From Actinomycetota bacterium (GTDB lineage: Bacteria; Actinomycetota; Thermoleophilia; Gaiellales; Gaiellaceae): a DNA stretch of 64,000 nt. Position numbers and translations under genes: made by a program. The DNA lies in contig PMOB01000014.1 of the NCBI GenBank assembly GCA_003161615.1, forward strand, positions 1 through 64,000. The letters run 5' to 3'. The stretch's first letter is position 1; each line of letters begins with the position of its first letter. Below are positions 1-7,545 of the stretch, in pieces. Under the pieces are notes generated by a model. It was not told where the DNA came from. It made no database searches and saw only the letters and a program-made list of their open reading frames with translations.

Positions 1-1406
1 CCGATGTCCTGCATCGCCGTGATCACGGTGGCGCGGCCGTCGGAGCCGACCCGCACCCAGGCGTAGGACGGAGGGCCGCCGCCGCCGTACCAGATCTGGC
101 TCGCCATCCCGACACCGCGCTTCCACGTCGCGTCGGACCGGCCGCGCACTTCGTGGCGCCGCTCCCAGTGCGGCTCGGCGAGGCGGTAGCAGTCCGCGAG
201 ATTCTTCGAGGAGAACGGCACGCCGTCGTTCGAGCCGGCGTAGTTGCGGCGGCGCAGCTCGAGCGGATCCATGTCCAGCTTCGCGGCGAGCTCGTCGACG
301 AGGCATTCGAGCCCGAACGTCCCCTCGACGAAGCCGGGCGCGCGGAACGCCTTCATCGGCGGCGTGTTGACCTTCGCGCCGTACGTGACCGTGCGGACGT
401 TCTCGCAGTCGTAGAGCATCTTCATCGGCCCCTCGGTCGAGGCGTTCCAGCCCGACCAGCCGACCGCGTTCGTGAACTCGCCGTCGAGCGCGACGATCGT
501 CCCGTCGCTGCGGGCGCCGGCGCGGAGCCGCTGGATCGTCGCGTTGCGGTTCCCGGCGGCCGTGTGCTCCTCGCGGCGCGTCAGCGCGCAGCGCACCGGC
601 CGTCCCGTCCGCTTCGCAAGCTCGGTGGCGACGTACGTGTACTCGTCCGGGCTGTTCTTCGAGCCGAAGCCGCCGCCCATGAACTCGCAGACGACGCGCA
701 CCTTGTCCTGCGGCAGCTCGAGCGTCTCGGCGATCGACTCCCGCACGCCCCAGATGAACTGCGTCGAGATGTAGACGTTGAGGACGTCGCCGCTCCACTC
801 GCAGATCGCCTGGTGCGTCTCCATCGAGTTGTGGAGGACGGTCTGCGTGCGGTAGGTCGCCTCGACGACGACGTCGGCCTCGGCGAGCGCGCGCTCGACG
901 TCGCCGCGGTCGTAGTGCCGCGGGTCGGCGGTGAACTGCTCGCGCCGGACGGCCTCGTGCGGATCGAGCACGACCTCGAGCTCCTCCCACTCGACGTCGA
1001 TCGCCGCTGCGGCGGCGAGCGCCTGGCGGTACGTGTCGGCGGCGACGGCAGCGACCGGCGCGCCGGAGAAGCCCGCCTCGTCGACGAGCCCGTGCGAGTC
1101 GCCGGGGCCGATCGCGGCGCGGACGCCGGGGAGCGTGAGCGCCGGAGCGAGGTCGATTCGCTTCACCTGCGCGTGTGCGTGCGGCGAGCGGAGGATGACG
1201 GCCTGGAGCATCCCGGGCAGGCGGATGTCGGCGGTGAAGCGCGCTTCGCCCCGCACGCGCTCGAGGCCGGACTTGCGCGGCGCGGGCCTGCCGACGACCG
1301 TGAGCGGCCCTTCCGGCCACTGCTCGAGCGGATCCTCCTCGACGACGACCCAGACCTCCTCGTAGCGCCCCTCGACCTCTTTCTCGGTCCGGATCAGCCT
1401 TGCCAC
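1..1406 (-). CDS. Xanthine dehydrogenase-family molybdenum-binding subunit (3' part missing)
   Basis: Large subunit of a molybdenum hydroxylase, which carries the molybdopterin cofactor and oxidises a purine or another heterocycle or aldehyde. The reading frame starts at a GTG that overlaps the stop of the 2Fe-2S gene by 13 bases and runs off the left edge of the window. Recognisable stretches are the N-terminal GEARFTADI, QVKRIDLAPAL, a FMGGGFGSK motif typical of the cofactor-binding domain, and AFRAPG in the loop where xanthine dehydrogenases have AFRGFG and form I CO dehydrogenases have AYRCSFR. The absence of AYRCSFR argues against a CO dehydrogenase. Substrate cannot be read from the sequence. 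No FAD subunit lies upstream; it could lie beyond the edge. Confidence 0.88.
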   Translation of the reverse strand, partial: MARLIRTEKEVEGRYEEVWVVVEEDPLEQWPEGPLTVVGRPAPRKSGLERVRGEARFTADIRLPGMLQAVILRSPHAHAQVKRIDLAPALTLPGVRAAIGPGDSHGLVDEAGFSGAPVAAVAADTYRQALAAAAAIDVEWEELEVVLDPHEAVRREQFTADPRHYDRGDVERALAEADVVVEATYRTQTVLHNSMETHQAICEWSGDVLNVYISTQFIWGVRESIAETLELPQDKVRVVCEFMGGGFGSKNSPDEYTYVATELAKRTGRPVRCALTRREEHTAAGNRNATIQRLRAGARSDGTIVALDGEFTNAVGWSGWNASTEGPMKMLYDCENVRTVTYGAKVNTPPMKAFRAPGFVEGTFGLECLVDELAAKLDMDPLELRRRNYAGSNDGVPFSSKNLADCYRLAEPHWERRHEVRGRSDATWKRGVGMASQIWYGGGGPPSYAWVRVGSDGRATVITAMQDI

Positions 1407-1834
1407 GTGAGAATCGCCTCCTCGATCTTCGGATACGTGCCGCAGCGGCAGATGTTCCCCGCCATCGCGTGCCGGATCTCCTCGCGCGTCGGCTGCGGGC
1501 TCGCAGCGACGAGGGCGGCCGCGGAGACGACCTGGCCCGGCGTGCAGAAGCCGCACTGGACGGCGTCGGTGCGGACAAACGCCTCGATGAGCGGGTGGTC
1601 GCGCAGGCCCTCGATCGTCGTCACCTCGCCGGCGACGGCGTGAACGAGCGTGATGCAGGAGAGGTGCGGCGCGCCGTCGATCTGGACGGTGCAGGCGCCG
1701 CAGTGACCCTCGTTGCACGCGATCTTGGTCCCGGTCAGGCCGAGCCGGTCGCGGAGCACCGACGCGAGACTCGTCCCGACTGCGGCATCGAGGACGTGCT
1801 CCTCGCCGTTGATCGTGAGCCGCACCTCGCTCAT
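1394..1834 (-). CDS. 2Fe-2S subunit of a molybdenum hydroxylase (CoxS/XdhC-type)
   Basis: Electron-transfer subunit of the same hydroxylase, 146 residues, the usual length for the family. The plant-type ferredoxin cluster ligands are visible in CNEGHCGAC with a later Cys (SCITL), and the second [2Fe-2S] cluster ligands in CGFCTPG and CRCGTYP. The ATG chosen overlaps the stop of the upstream amidohydrolase gene as ATGA; upstream in-frame codons read arginine-rich and are not protein-like. It passes electrons from the molybdenum centre of the downstream large subunit to an FAD subunit that is not present in this window. Confidence 0.93.
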   Translation of the reverse strand: MSEVRLTINGEEHVLDAAVGTSLASVLRDRLGLTGTKIACNEGHCGACTVQIDGAPHLSCITLVHAVAGEVTTIEGLRDHPLIEAFVRTDAVQCGFCTPGQVVSAAALVAASPQPTREEIRHAMAGNICRCGTYPKIEEAILTWQG

Positions 1835-2979
1835 GTCGAAGTCACCGCCACGGTGTCCGCGATCTGGATCAGCCGGACGGCGGTACGAGCGACGGTGCGC
1901 CGCTCGGCCTCGTCCTCCACGTCGGGCAGCGTGCGCCACAGGTCGCGCGCCGCGACGAGCAGCTCCCGGATCTGGTCGAGCTCCTCGCGGTGCGCGCCGT
2001 TCGGCTCCTCCGTTGCGTTGAGCGCGAGGCCGAGCGCGCCGAAGGCGTCGGGCTGGCGGATGAAGAGAAGTGGCATGGCCATCGAGAGGTACTGGTGGAT
2101 ACGCGCCTGCGCGAGCGGCTGCGCGAGCGTCTCGAGCCCCTGCGGCTGCGACGGCTCGAGCGGCTCGGAGCCGTCCGCGATCCGGTTCGCGTTGCCCGCG
2201 AACATGTCCCGCATCTGGCGGTCGTCGAAGCCGGCCACCTGCGCGACGCGCAGCGAGAGGAGGAGCGAGCCGGGCTGCTGGCCGTACGGATAGTCCGAGG
2301 CGTAGACGACCTGCTCGGGCGGCACGAGGCGCAGCAGGCAGAGCAGATCGATGGCGCTCCAGACGGAGGTGTCGAAGAAGACGCCTCGCTTGCCCGAGAA
2401 GCGGTTCGCGAGATTGGCGAGGTCGGCGATGCCGGCGTGGGCGAGGATCAGCTGGGAGCCGGGATGCGCGTCGACGAGCCGCTCGAGCCCTTCCGCGATC
2501 GGCGGCAGGCCGCGGCCTGCGTGGATCAGGACCGGGACGCGGCGCTCGGCGGCCAGCTCGAAAACCGGCGCGAGCCGGTCGTCGGTGAGGAGGAACTTCT
2601 GCGCGCGGGGATGGAGCTTGATGCCGCGCGCGCCGAGGTCGAGGCAGCGGCGCGCCTCCTCGATCGGCCCCTCGTCGAGTGCGAGCCGCACGAACGGGAC
2701 GAGCTTGCCGTCCGCGCGTGCGGCGAACTCCAGCGTCCGGTCGTTGCCAGCGCGGAAGCCGGGATGACGATCGGGCTCGTCGAGACAGAACATGTTGGCT
2801 CGCGAGACGCCGTAGCGCTCCATGCCGCCGACGAGCTCCTCGTAGACGCCGAGCATCCCGTCGATGTCGGTGCCGAGGTGGGTGTGCGCGTCGAAGATCT
2901 CCAGATCGGCTGGGAGAGCGGCACGCAGGCGTTCGTCCCAGCCTGCTACGACCTCCCGTCCTCGTTCGAGCGCGTCCAC
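1831..2979 (-). CDS. Amidohydrolase (Amidohydro_2-type TIM barrel) with C-terminal helical extension
   Basis: 382 residues. The N-terminal part has the metal-dependent hydrolase signature: FDAHTHLG (HxH), a lysine in GIKLHPRA, HAGRG, HAGIADL and SDYPYG with the late aspartate. The last 110 or so residues are a helical, acidic extension outside the barrel. It heads an operon with the two molybdenum hydroxylase genes (stop overlaps the next start as ATGA), so it probably acts on the same heterocycle or ring-opened product. The specific substrate is not inferable. Alternative: a decarboxylase of the same superfamily, since these also keep the HxH and late Asp. Confidence 0.8.
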   Translation of the reverse strand: MDALERGREVVAGWDERLRAALPADLEIFDAHTHLGTDIDGMLGVYEELVGGMERYGVSRANMFCLDEPDRHPGFRAGNDRTLEFAARADGKLVPFVRLALDEGPIEEARRCLDLGARGIKLHPRAQKFLLTDDRLAPVFELAAERRVPVLIHAGRGLPPIAEGLERLVDAHPGSQLILAHAGIADLANLANRFSGKRGVFFDTSVWSAIDLLCLLRLVPPEQVVYASDYPYGQQPGSLLLSLRVAQVAGFDDRQMRDMFAGNANRIADGSEPLEPSQPQGLETLAQPLAQARIHQYLSMAMPLLFIRQPDAFGALGLALNATEEPNGAHREELDQIRELLVAARDLWRTLPDVEDEAERRTVARTAVRLIQIADTVAVTST

Positions 2980-3064
2980 CTCAGGAATCTAGCGGCGTCC
3001 TTGACCCTTCCGTCCTGCTCTGTCACCTTGGTTGGCCAACAGAGGGATCCGGGAGGAGACTGCG

Positions 3065-3598
3065 GTGAAGGTCAAGGTTGTTCTGGCGTACGTGCTCGTG
3101 TGCGCGACTGCTCTGGGAATCGGCGCGGGGACGGCCGCCGCGAAGAAGAAGCCGAAGACGGCCGCGGCTCCAGTGGCGCTGAAGATCCTGCCCACGGCGA
3201 AGCTCAACTCGCTCACGGGCGGCAACTTCGCGATCGCCCCGCTCGGCTCCGGTGAGAAGAGGCCGAAGTCCGGCGCCGCCTGGAACGGCACGGCGACCGA
3301 TTACGCCACTCCCACCGACGACTACACCCAGAATCCGTTCGCGCACGACGTGACGCTGAACTTCTTCGTCGGCAAGGCGATGGTCGCCAGGGAGTGGAAG
3401 GTCTACACGCATCCTCGCGGCGCGACCGCGACGCCCGTCTCGGGGATCGGGACGAAGGCAGTCGAGGCGAACGACTACATCGCCGTCGTCAAGGGGCAGG
3501 AGATGTTCCAGATGTGGGCCGGCAACAACGGTGGCCAGCACATGACCTACGCCCAGCTCGAGACGGTCGCGAAGTACATCGTCTCCAAGCTCAAGTAG
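3065..3598 (+). CDS. Exported protein of unknown function
   Basis: 177 residues starting at a GTG preceded by a strong GGGAGGAG Shine-Dalgarno (3051-3058). The N-terminus VKVKVVLAYVLVCATALG is a signal peptide ending near TAAAKKK. The mature part is globular, with no cysteine and no transmembrane segment (for example LPTAKLNSLTGGNFAIAPLG, FFVGKAMVAREWKVYTH, QTYAQLETVAKYIVSKLK-like C-terminus). I do not recognise the family. It is followed by a long hairpin and by a second exported protein on the same strand. Export is well supported; function is not. Confidence 0.75.
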   Translation: MKVKVVLAYVLVCATALGIGAGTAAAKKKPKTAAAPVALKILPTAKLNSLTGGNFAIAPLGSGEKRPKSGAAWNGTATDYATPTDDYTQNPFAHDVTLNFFVGKAMVAREWKVYTHPRGATATPVSGIGTKAVEANDYIAVVKGQEMFQMWAGNNGGQHMTYAQLETVAKYIVSKLK

Positions 3599-3630
3599 CG
3601 GAACGCCCCCTGTCGGCCGCGTGCCGACTT

Positions 3631-3673
3631 CGTGCCAACTCCCGAAAGGACACTTTCGGGAGTCGGCGGCACG
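3631..3673 (+). terminator. Long perfect hairpin between two exported-protein genes
   Basis: Arms ACTCCCGAAAG (3638-3648) and CTTTCGGGAGT (3653-3663) are perfectly complementary around a GACA loop. The stem extends through CGTGCC (3631-3636) and GGCACG (3668-3673) across an asymmetric internal loop. There is no T-run after it, so it is either a terminator without a U-tract for the upstream gene or a structured 5' leader of the downstream gene, whose start lies 15 bases beyond. Confidence 0.6.
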
Positions 3674-3688
3674 CGGTACGACGGAGGG

Positions 3689-4732
3689 ATGAAGAAACTC
3701 CTCGCTCTCCTCTCGGTTCTCGCCGTCTCCCTCAGCGCCGCGGCTGCCGGTGCGAGCGGCGCAGGCAGCATCGTCGTCGCCGAGGTCTTTGCGGCAGGCG
3801 GCAACAGCGGCGCTGCGTACGCGAACGACTACGTCGAGCTCGTCAACCGCGGCAGCGGCTCGGTCGACGTCGGAGGCTGGACGCTCCAGTACGCGTCCGC
3901 GGCGGGCACGACATGGCAAACGACCGCGCTGACGGGGGCGATCCCCGCCGGCGGGCACTATCTCGTCGAGCTCGCCTCGGGCGGGTCGAACGGAGCCGCG
4001 CTGCCCACACCCGACGCGACAGGCACCCCGAACCTCGCGATGACGGGCGGCAAGGTCGCGGTGGTCAGCGGCGGGACGGCGCTCGCGTGCGGCGCGTCCG
4101 CGGAAAGCTGTTCGGCCGTAGCGTCCGTGGAAGACCTCGTCGGCTGGGGCAACGCAAGCGACTACGAAGGCGGCGCAGCGCCGGCGCTCAGCTCGACGAC
4201 CGCGCTCGCGCGCGCGGGTGGCGGTTGCACCGATGGCGACGACAACTCCGCGGACTTCGCGACCGCGACGCCGAATCCCGAGAACTCGTCGGCGAGCTCG
4301 GCCGCCTGCTCGTCGACAGGCTCGGGCGGCGGGAGCCAGTCCGGCAGCGTGGATCTCGACCTCCAGCCCGTTCTCTCGGTCGCCCTCGAGCACGACACGC
4401 TCAGCTTTGGCGCTGCGCTGCCGGGAACGACGCCCGCTCCGCTCGGCGAGCACGTCACCGTGACGAGCAACGACTCGAGCGGCTACACGCTCACGGTGCA
4501 GCGGACGGCGTTCACGCCGCACGACCTGCCGCTCGGGATCGGCGTCGGCAGCGGCGCGCTGGCGGCGGTTCCGGTCGCGCCCGACTCGGCGCTTCTCCTC
4601 GCGACCGCGACCGGACCGAGCGGTGCCGGAGGAGACGACTGGGCGACGAACGTCGGCTTCGTCTCGCCGCTCCCGAATCTGCCGTCGGGGCACTACACGG
4701 CGGCGATCACGTTCACGGTGATCGGACGGTGA
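3689..4732 (+). CDS. Exported lamin-tail-domain (LTD) protein
   Basis: 347 residues beginning MKKLLALLSVLAVSLSAAAAG, a clear signal peptide. Residues about 25-170 form a lamin tail domain: IVVAEVFAAGG, NDYVELVNRGSG, VGGWTLQY, IPAGGHYLVELA, then VEDLVGWGNASD and ARAGGGCTDGDDN. The remainder after a Gly/Ser linker (about 195-347) is a beta-rich domain (HDTLSFGAALPGT, VTVTSNDSSGYTLTV) resembling the cell-surface WxL/CalY-type fold; that comparison is inference. LTD domains are common in secreted nucleases and surface proteins. The stop overlaps the next start as GTGA, so it is coupled to the DUF916-like gene. Confidence 0.78.
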   Translation: MKKLLALLSVLAVSLSAAAAGASGAGSIVVAEVFAAGGNSGAAYANDYVELVNRGSGSVDVGGWTLQYASAAGTTWQTTALTGAIPAGGHYLVELASGGSNGAALPTPDATGTPNLAMTGGKVAVVSGGTALACGASAESCSAVASVEDLVGWGNASDYEGGAAPALSSTTALARAGGGCTDGDDNSADFATATPNPENSSASSAACSSTGSGGGSQSGSVDLDLQPVLSVALEHDTLSFGAALPGTTPAPLGEHVTVTSNDSSGYTLTVQRTAFTPHDLPLGIGVGSGALAAVPVAPDSALLLATATGPSGAGGDDWATNVGFVSPLPNLPSGHYTAAITFTVIGR

Positions 4733-5442
4733 GGCGGGTCGGAGCCGCGCTCCTGGTCGCGGCGGCGGTCTTCGCGCCAGGCGCCGCCGCCGCCACCGGG
4801 CTCAGCGTCAGCCCGCTGCGGCTTGCACTCGTCGGAGCGTCGCGCGCGACGCTCATCGTCGGCAATCCGAGCGGCCGGACGCTCTATGTCGACGTCGGCC
4901 CGGCGGGATTCGCGCGCACGCTGCGCGGGCGGCCGCGCGTCCAGGCGGCGCACGGCGCTGCGGGCTGGCTCAGCGTGCGTCCACGCCGGCTCCGGCTCGC
5001 GCCACACGCGAAGGCGACGCTGCGGCTGACCGTAAGGCCCCCGGCGAATGCGAGACCCGGCGACCATCCGGCCCTCGTCCTGCTCTCCACGCGGCAGCCG
5101 GGGGAGCGTCGGGTCCGCGTCCTGCTGCGCGTAGGAATCGTCGTGCTCCTCCGCGTCCCCGGCAAGATCGTGCGGCGGCTCCAGCCGCAGAAGCTCTCGG
5201 TGCGGCGGCGCGGCCGCATCCGCGTCTTCGACCTGCGCCTCGCCAATCGCGGCAACGTCACCGAGCGGCCGCGGCCTCGGCTCGAGCTCTGGCGGCACGG
5301 CAGGAAGCTGGCCGTCCTGCACGGGCGCCGCCTCGACCTGCTGCCACACAGCGCCGGCATCGCCCAGTTCGCCTATCGCGGCTCGGTGCGGGGCGCCGTC
5401 ATCGCGCGGATCATGGCCCGTTCGTTTCGGCTCCGGCTGTGA
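4729..5442 (+). CDS. Exported DUF916/WxL-interacting-like protein
   Basis: 237 residues from a GTG that overlaps the preceding stop. N-terminal signal peptide (VRRVGAALLVAAAVFAPGAAA), then LSVSPLRLAL and VGNPSGRTLYVDV, followed by LRLAPHAKATLRLTV and ARPGDHPALVLLSTR. The pattern of an N-terminal beta strand with a conserved SP.R, then L.P....L.V..P...PGDH, is that of DUF916 and related PapD-like periplasmic or surface-binding domains. The second half is very Arg/Leu rich. It probably binds the LTD protein or the cell wall. The last 32 bases overlap the 3' end of the convergent redox gene. No C-terminal anchor is evident. Confidence 0.6.
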   Translation: MRRVGAALLVAAAVFAPGAAAATGLSVSPLRLALVGASRATLIVGNPSGRTLYVDVGPAGFARTLRGRPRVQAAHGAAGWLSVRPRRLRLAPHAKATLRLTVRPPANARPGDHPALVLLSTRQPGERRVRVLLRVGIVVLLRVPGKIVRRLQPQKLSVRRRGRIRVFDLRLANRGNVTERPRPRLELWRHGRKLAVLHGRRLDLLPHSAGIAQFAYRGSVRGAVIARIMARSFRLRL

Positions 5443-6067
5443 TGCGGCGGATGAACTCCGCCTCGGGAACGGCGCCGTCCCACCGCGGCTCGCCGTCGAC
5501 GACGATCCGCGGCACGGCGTAGACGCCCATCTCCTGCGACAGCTGAGGAAACTCGTTCGCCTCGATCGCAGCGGCCGACACCCGCTCGGAGGCGAGGGCG
5601 CAACGGAACGCCAGCAGCACGGCCGGCGGGCAATGCGGTCAGGTCGGGGTGACGAAGACGTCGAGCGTGAGGTCGCGGTCGAGCTCCTCGAGCGCGGTGA
5701 TCGACTCCGGCCGCAGCGATGACTCGCTCCGCCCCGCCTCGACGACCCCGCCGACGAGCGAGCCCATCTCGTAGCCCCACGGCAGACCGTCGTAGCGCAC
5801 GCCGGCGTCGCGTCCGTCCGGCCGGATGGAGATGGACGGGAAGCGCGGGAATCCCGGCGGCTCCTCCTCGACCCGGCAGGTCACGCTCTCGCCGAGCGCG
5901 GCGAGCCCTTCCGCGAGCCGCAGCGTCTCGGCGCCGAAGTCCATGTCGCCGGCCCCCGCCGGCGGCGCCTCCTCCGGCCCCAGGGCGACAAGCAGCTCAA
6001 CGGGACGGTCGAGCTCGGCGAACCAGCCGCGGATCTTCACCTCGTCTTCGGCGCGCACGACTCCCAT
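5411..6067 (-). CDS. Selenocysteine-containing glutaredoxin-like protein disulfide oxidoreductase (in-frame TGA at 5639-5641)
   Basis: Read through TGA, this is a 218-residue protein of two thioredoxin folds, matching the archaeal-type glutaredoxin-like protein disulfide oxidoreductase family in length and layout. The N-terminal unit (1 to about 115) has no CxxC. The C-terminal unit reads DVFVTPT-U-PHC-PPAVLLAF, with Sec (residue 143) exactly where the first Cys of the CPxC motif sits, and continues to the cis-Pro motif YAVPRIVVDG. Without readthrough the protein would end one residue before its active site. The ATG lies 6 bases after the stop of the other Sec gene. A 7-bp stem-loop follows the TGA. 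The fold is certain; Sec insertion is inferred from context and selD. Confidence 0.85.
5609..5628 (-). promoter_or_regulatory. Candidate bacterial SECIS stem-loop of the disulfide oxidoreductase gene
   Basis: On the minus strand CGCCGGC pairs with GCUGGCG (7 bp, one G-U) around the loop CGUGCU. With the U of UGA as base 1, the stem starts at 14 and the loop covers 21-26, with GU at 22-23. This is almost the spacing and loop composition of the E. coli fdhF element, whose critical GU is at 23-24. Seen by eye, not folded computationally. Confidence 0.6.
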
Positions 6068-6073
6068 GCGCCG

Positions 6074-7486
6074 TTATGCCCGCGCCTGGAGGGATTCGAT
6101 CGCGCGCTCGAGCTCGTCGAGGCGCGCCGCGCCGAACTCGCGCACCGTCCCGTCGGCGTCGACGACGACGTTGGTCGGGACGCCGCGCACCCCGAGCTCG
6201 CCGGCGAGCTTCGCCTCGGGGTCGAGCAGGATCGGCCCTTTGATCCCCCACATGTCGCAGAAGCGCTCGACCTCCGGCCGCGGCTCTGTCCCTTCCCAGA
6301 TGTCCACCAGCACTACCTCGACGCCCGACCGGGCGGCCTCGCGTAGGCGCAGCTCCTCGAGGAACGGCGCCTCCGCGTTGCACGGTCCTCACCAGGAGGC
6401 GAAGAAGTTGAGGATGTACTTCTTCTCGGCCCAGTTCCGGTTCGTGCGGCGCTCGCCCGTCCAGTAGTCCTCGAGCGCGAACTCCGGGATCCGCTTGCCG
6501 ATCCACGGGCTCGGCTCCTCGATCACAGGCACCGGCGGCCGCGCCGCGAGCAGGTCCTCGACGATCGACAGGGTCTGGCTGCCCGCGTTGGCGACGAGGA
6601 CGCGCCCGTCGTGCGGGTCGACGACGACGCCGCCGGGCCCGTTGCCGACCGGGATCTGGGTCCACTCGGTGCGGTCGGCGACGCCGATCACGCTGAGGGA
6701 GCCGGCGCCGCGGTTCGTGACGTAGATCCGGTCGTGCGCCGGCGCGATGGTCAGGCCGACGGGCGCCTGGCCGGTGCGGATCTCCTCCACGATCTCGTAC
6801 GAGTCGAGGTCGACGCGCGAGACGGTGCCCGCGATCGAGTTGACGATGAACGCCTCGCCGCGCTCGGGAACGATTCCGATCGCGCAAGTGCCGGTGCCGA
6901 GCTCGAGCCGCCCGACCTCCTCGAACGAGTCGGCGTCGTAGAGATTCGCGGACGCGGCGACGAAGTTGACGCAGACGACGAGCTTGCGAGTCGGATCGAC
7001 GCCGATCGCGCCGGCGCCGGGCTCCGCATCGACGGTGGCGACCGTCTCGAGCGTGTCGAGGTCGATCACGCTCATCGTTGAGCCGAGCGAGTTGCCGACG
7101 TAGAGGCGCCGGAACTCGGGGACGTGGGTAAGCCCGGACGGATAGCCGCCGACCGGAATCACCGTCTCCACCGCGAGCGTCGCCGAGTCGATGATCGTCA
7201 CCTGGTCGGAGTGGGCGTCCGCGGTGAAGACACGGCCGGTCTCCTCGTCGAGGCCGATGTCGATCGGCTCGGCGCCCGTCGCGATCTCCGCGATCACAGC
7301 GTGCTCTTCGAGATCGACGACCGAGACGAAGTCGCTGCGGGAGCAGGCGACGAAGGCGCGGCGCCGTGCAACGTCCACCGCGATTCCCTCCGGATCGAGG
7401 CCGACGGGGATCTCGGCGATCTGCCGCCAGGGAGTCCGCGCGTCGATTCGGCAGGCTGCGCCGACGGGGAAGACGGCCTCCTCCAT
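6074..7486 (-). CDS. Beta-propeller/TlpA-like thioredoxin fusion with selenocysteine (in-frame TGA at 6389-6391)
   Basis: 470 residues if TGA is read as Sec. Residues 1 to about 325 are YVTN/NHL-type beta-propeller repeats (GLDPEGIAVD, TGAEPIDIGLDEETG, VGGYPSGLTHV, NGPGGVVVDPHDGRVLV). Residues about 335-470 are a TlpA/AhpC-type thioredoxin domain: IPEFALEDYWTGE, YILNFFASW-U-GPCNAEAPF, LVDIWEGTE, and GVRGVPTNVVVD with the cis-proline. U366 replaces the first Cys of WCGPC. No signal peptide is visible, so it appears cytoplasmic, unlike classical TlpA. It is first in a two-gene operon with the other Sec protein. The alternative of a nonsense mutation would require two identical lesions in adjacent genes. 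Confidence 0.85.
6363..6379 (-). promoter_or_regulatory. Candidate SECIS hairpin of the propeller-thioredoxin gene
   Basis: Minus-strand AAC-GCG pairs with CGC-(bulged C)-GUU around the tetraloop GAGG. Counting U of UGA as 1, the loop is at 19-22. Competing pairing CCGUG/CGCGG nearby is also possible, so the structure is less certain than for the neighbouring gene. Confidence 0.4.
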
Positions 7487-7545
7487 GGCCCGAGTATCCC
7501 GGTTTGCGCATCAAGCGCGAAGAGGGACCGTCTAGGATCGCCGCC

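Noticed and set aside
153-1643. A long plus-strand open frame opposite the molybdenum hydroxylase genes.
   Set aside because: It is the complement of a well-supported gene; its product is Arg/Ala/Asp-rich low-complexity sequence, as expected for a shadow in 70% GC DNA. Many other such frames were ignored for the same reason.
5411-7486. Two pseudogenes inactivated by nonsense mutations.
   Set aside because: Both stops are TGA and both fall on the first Cys of a CxxC motif, with intact coding sequence on either side and selD in the window. Chance nonsense mutations would not hit the same functional column twice.
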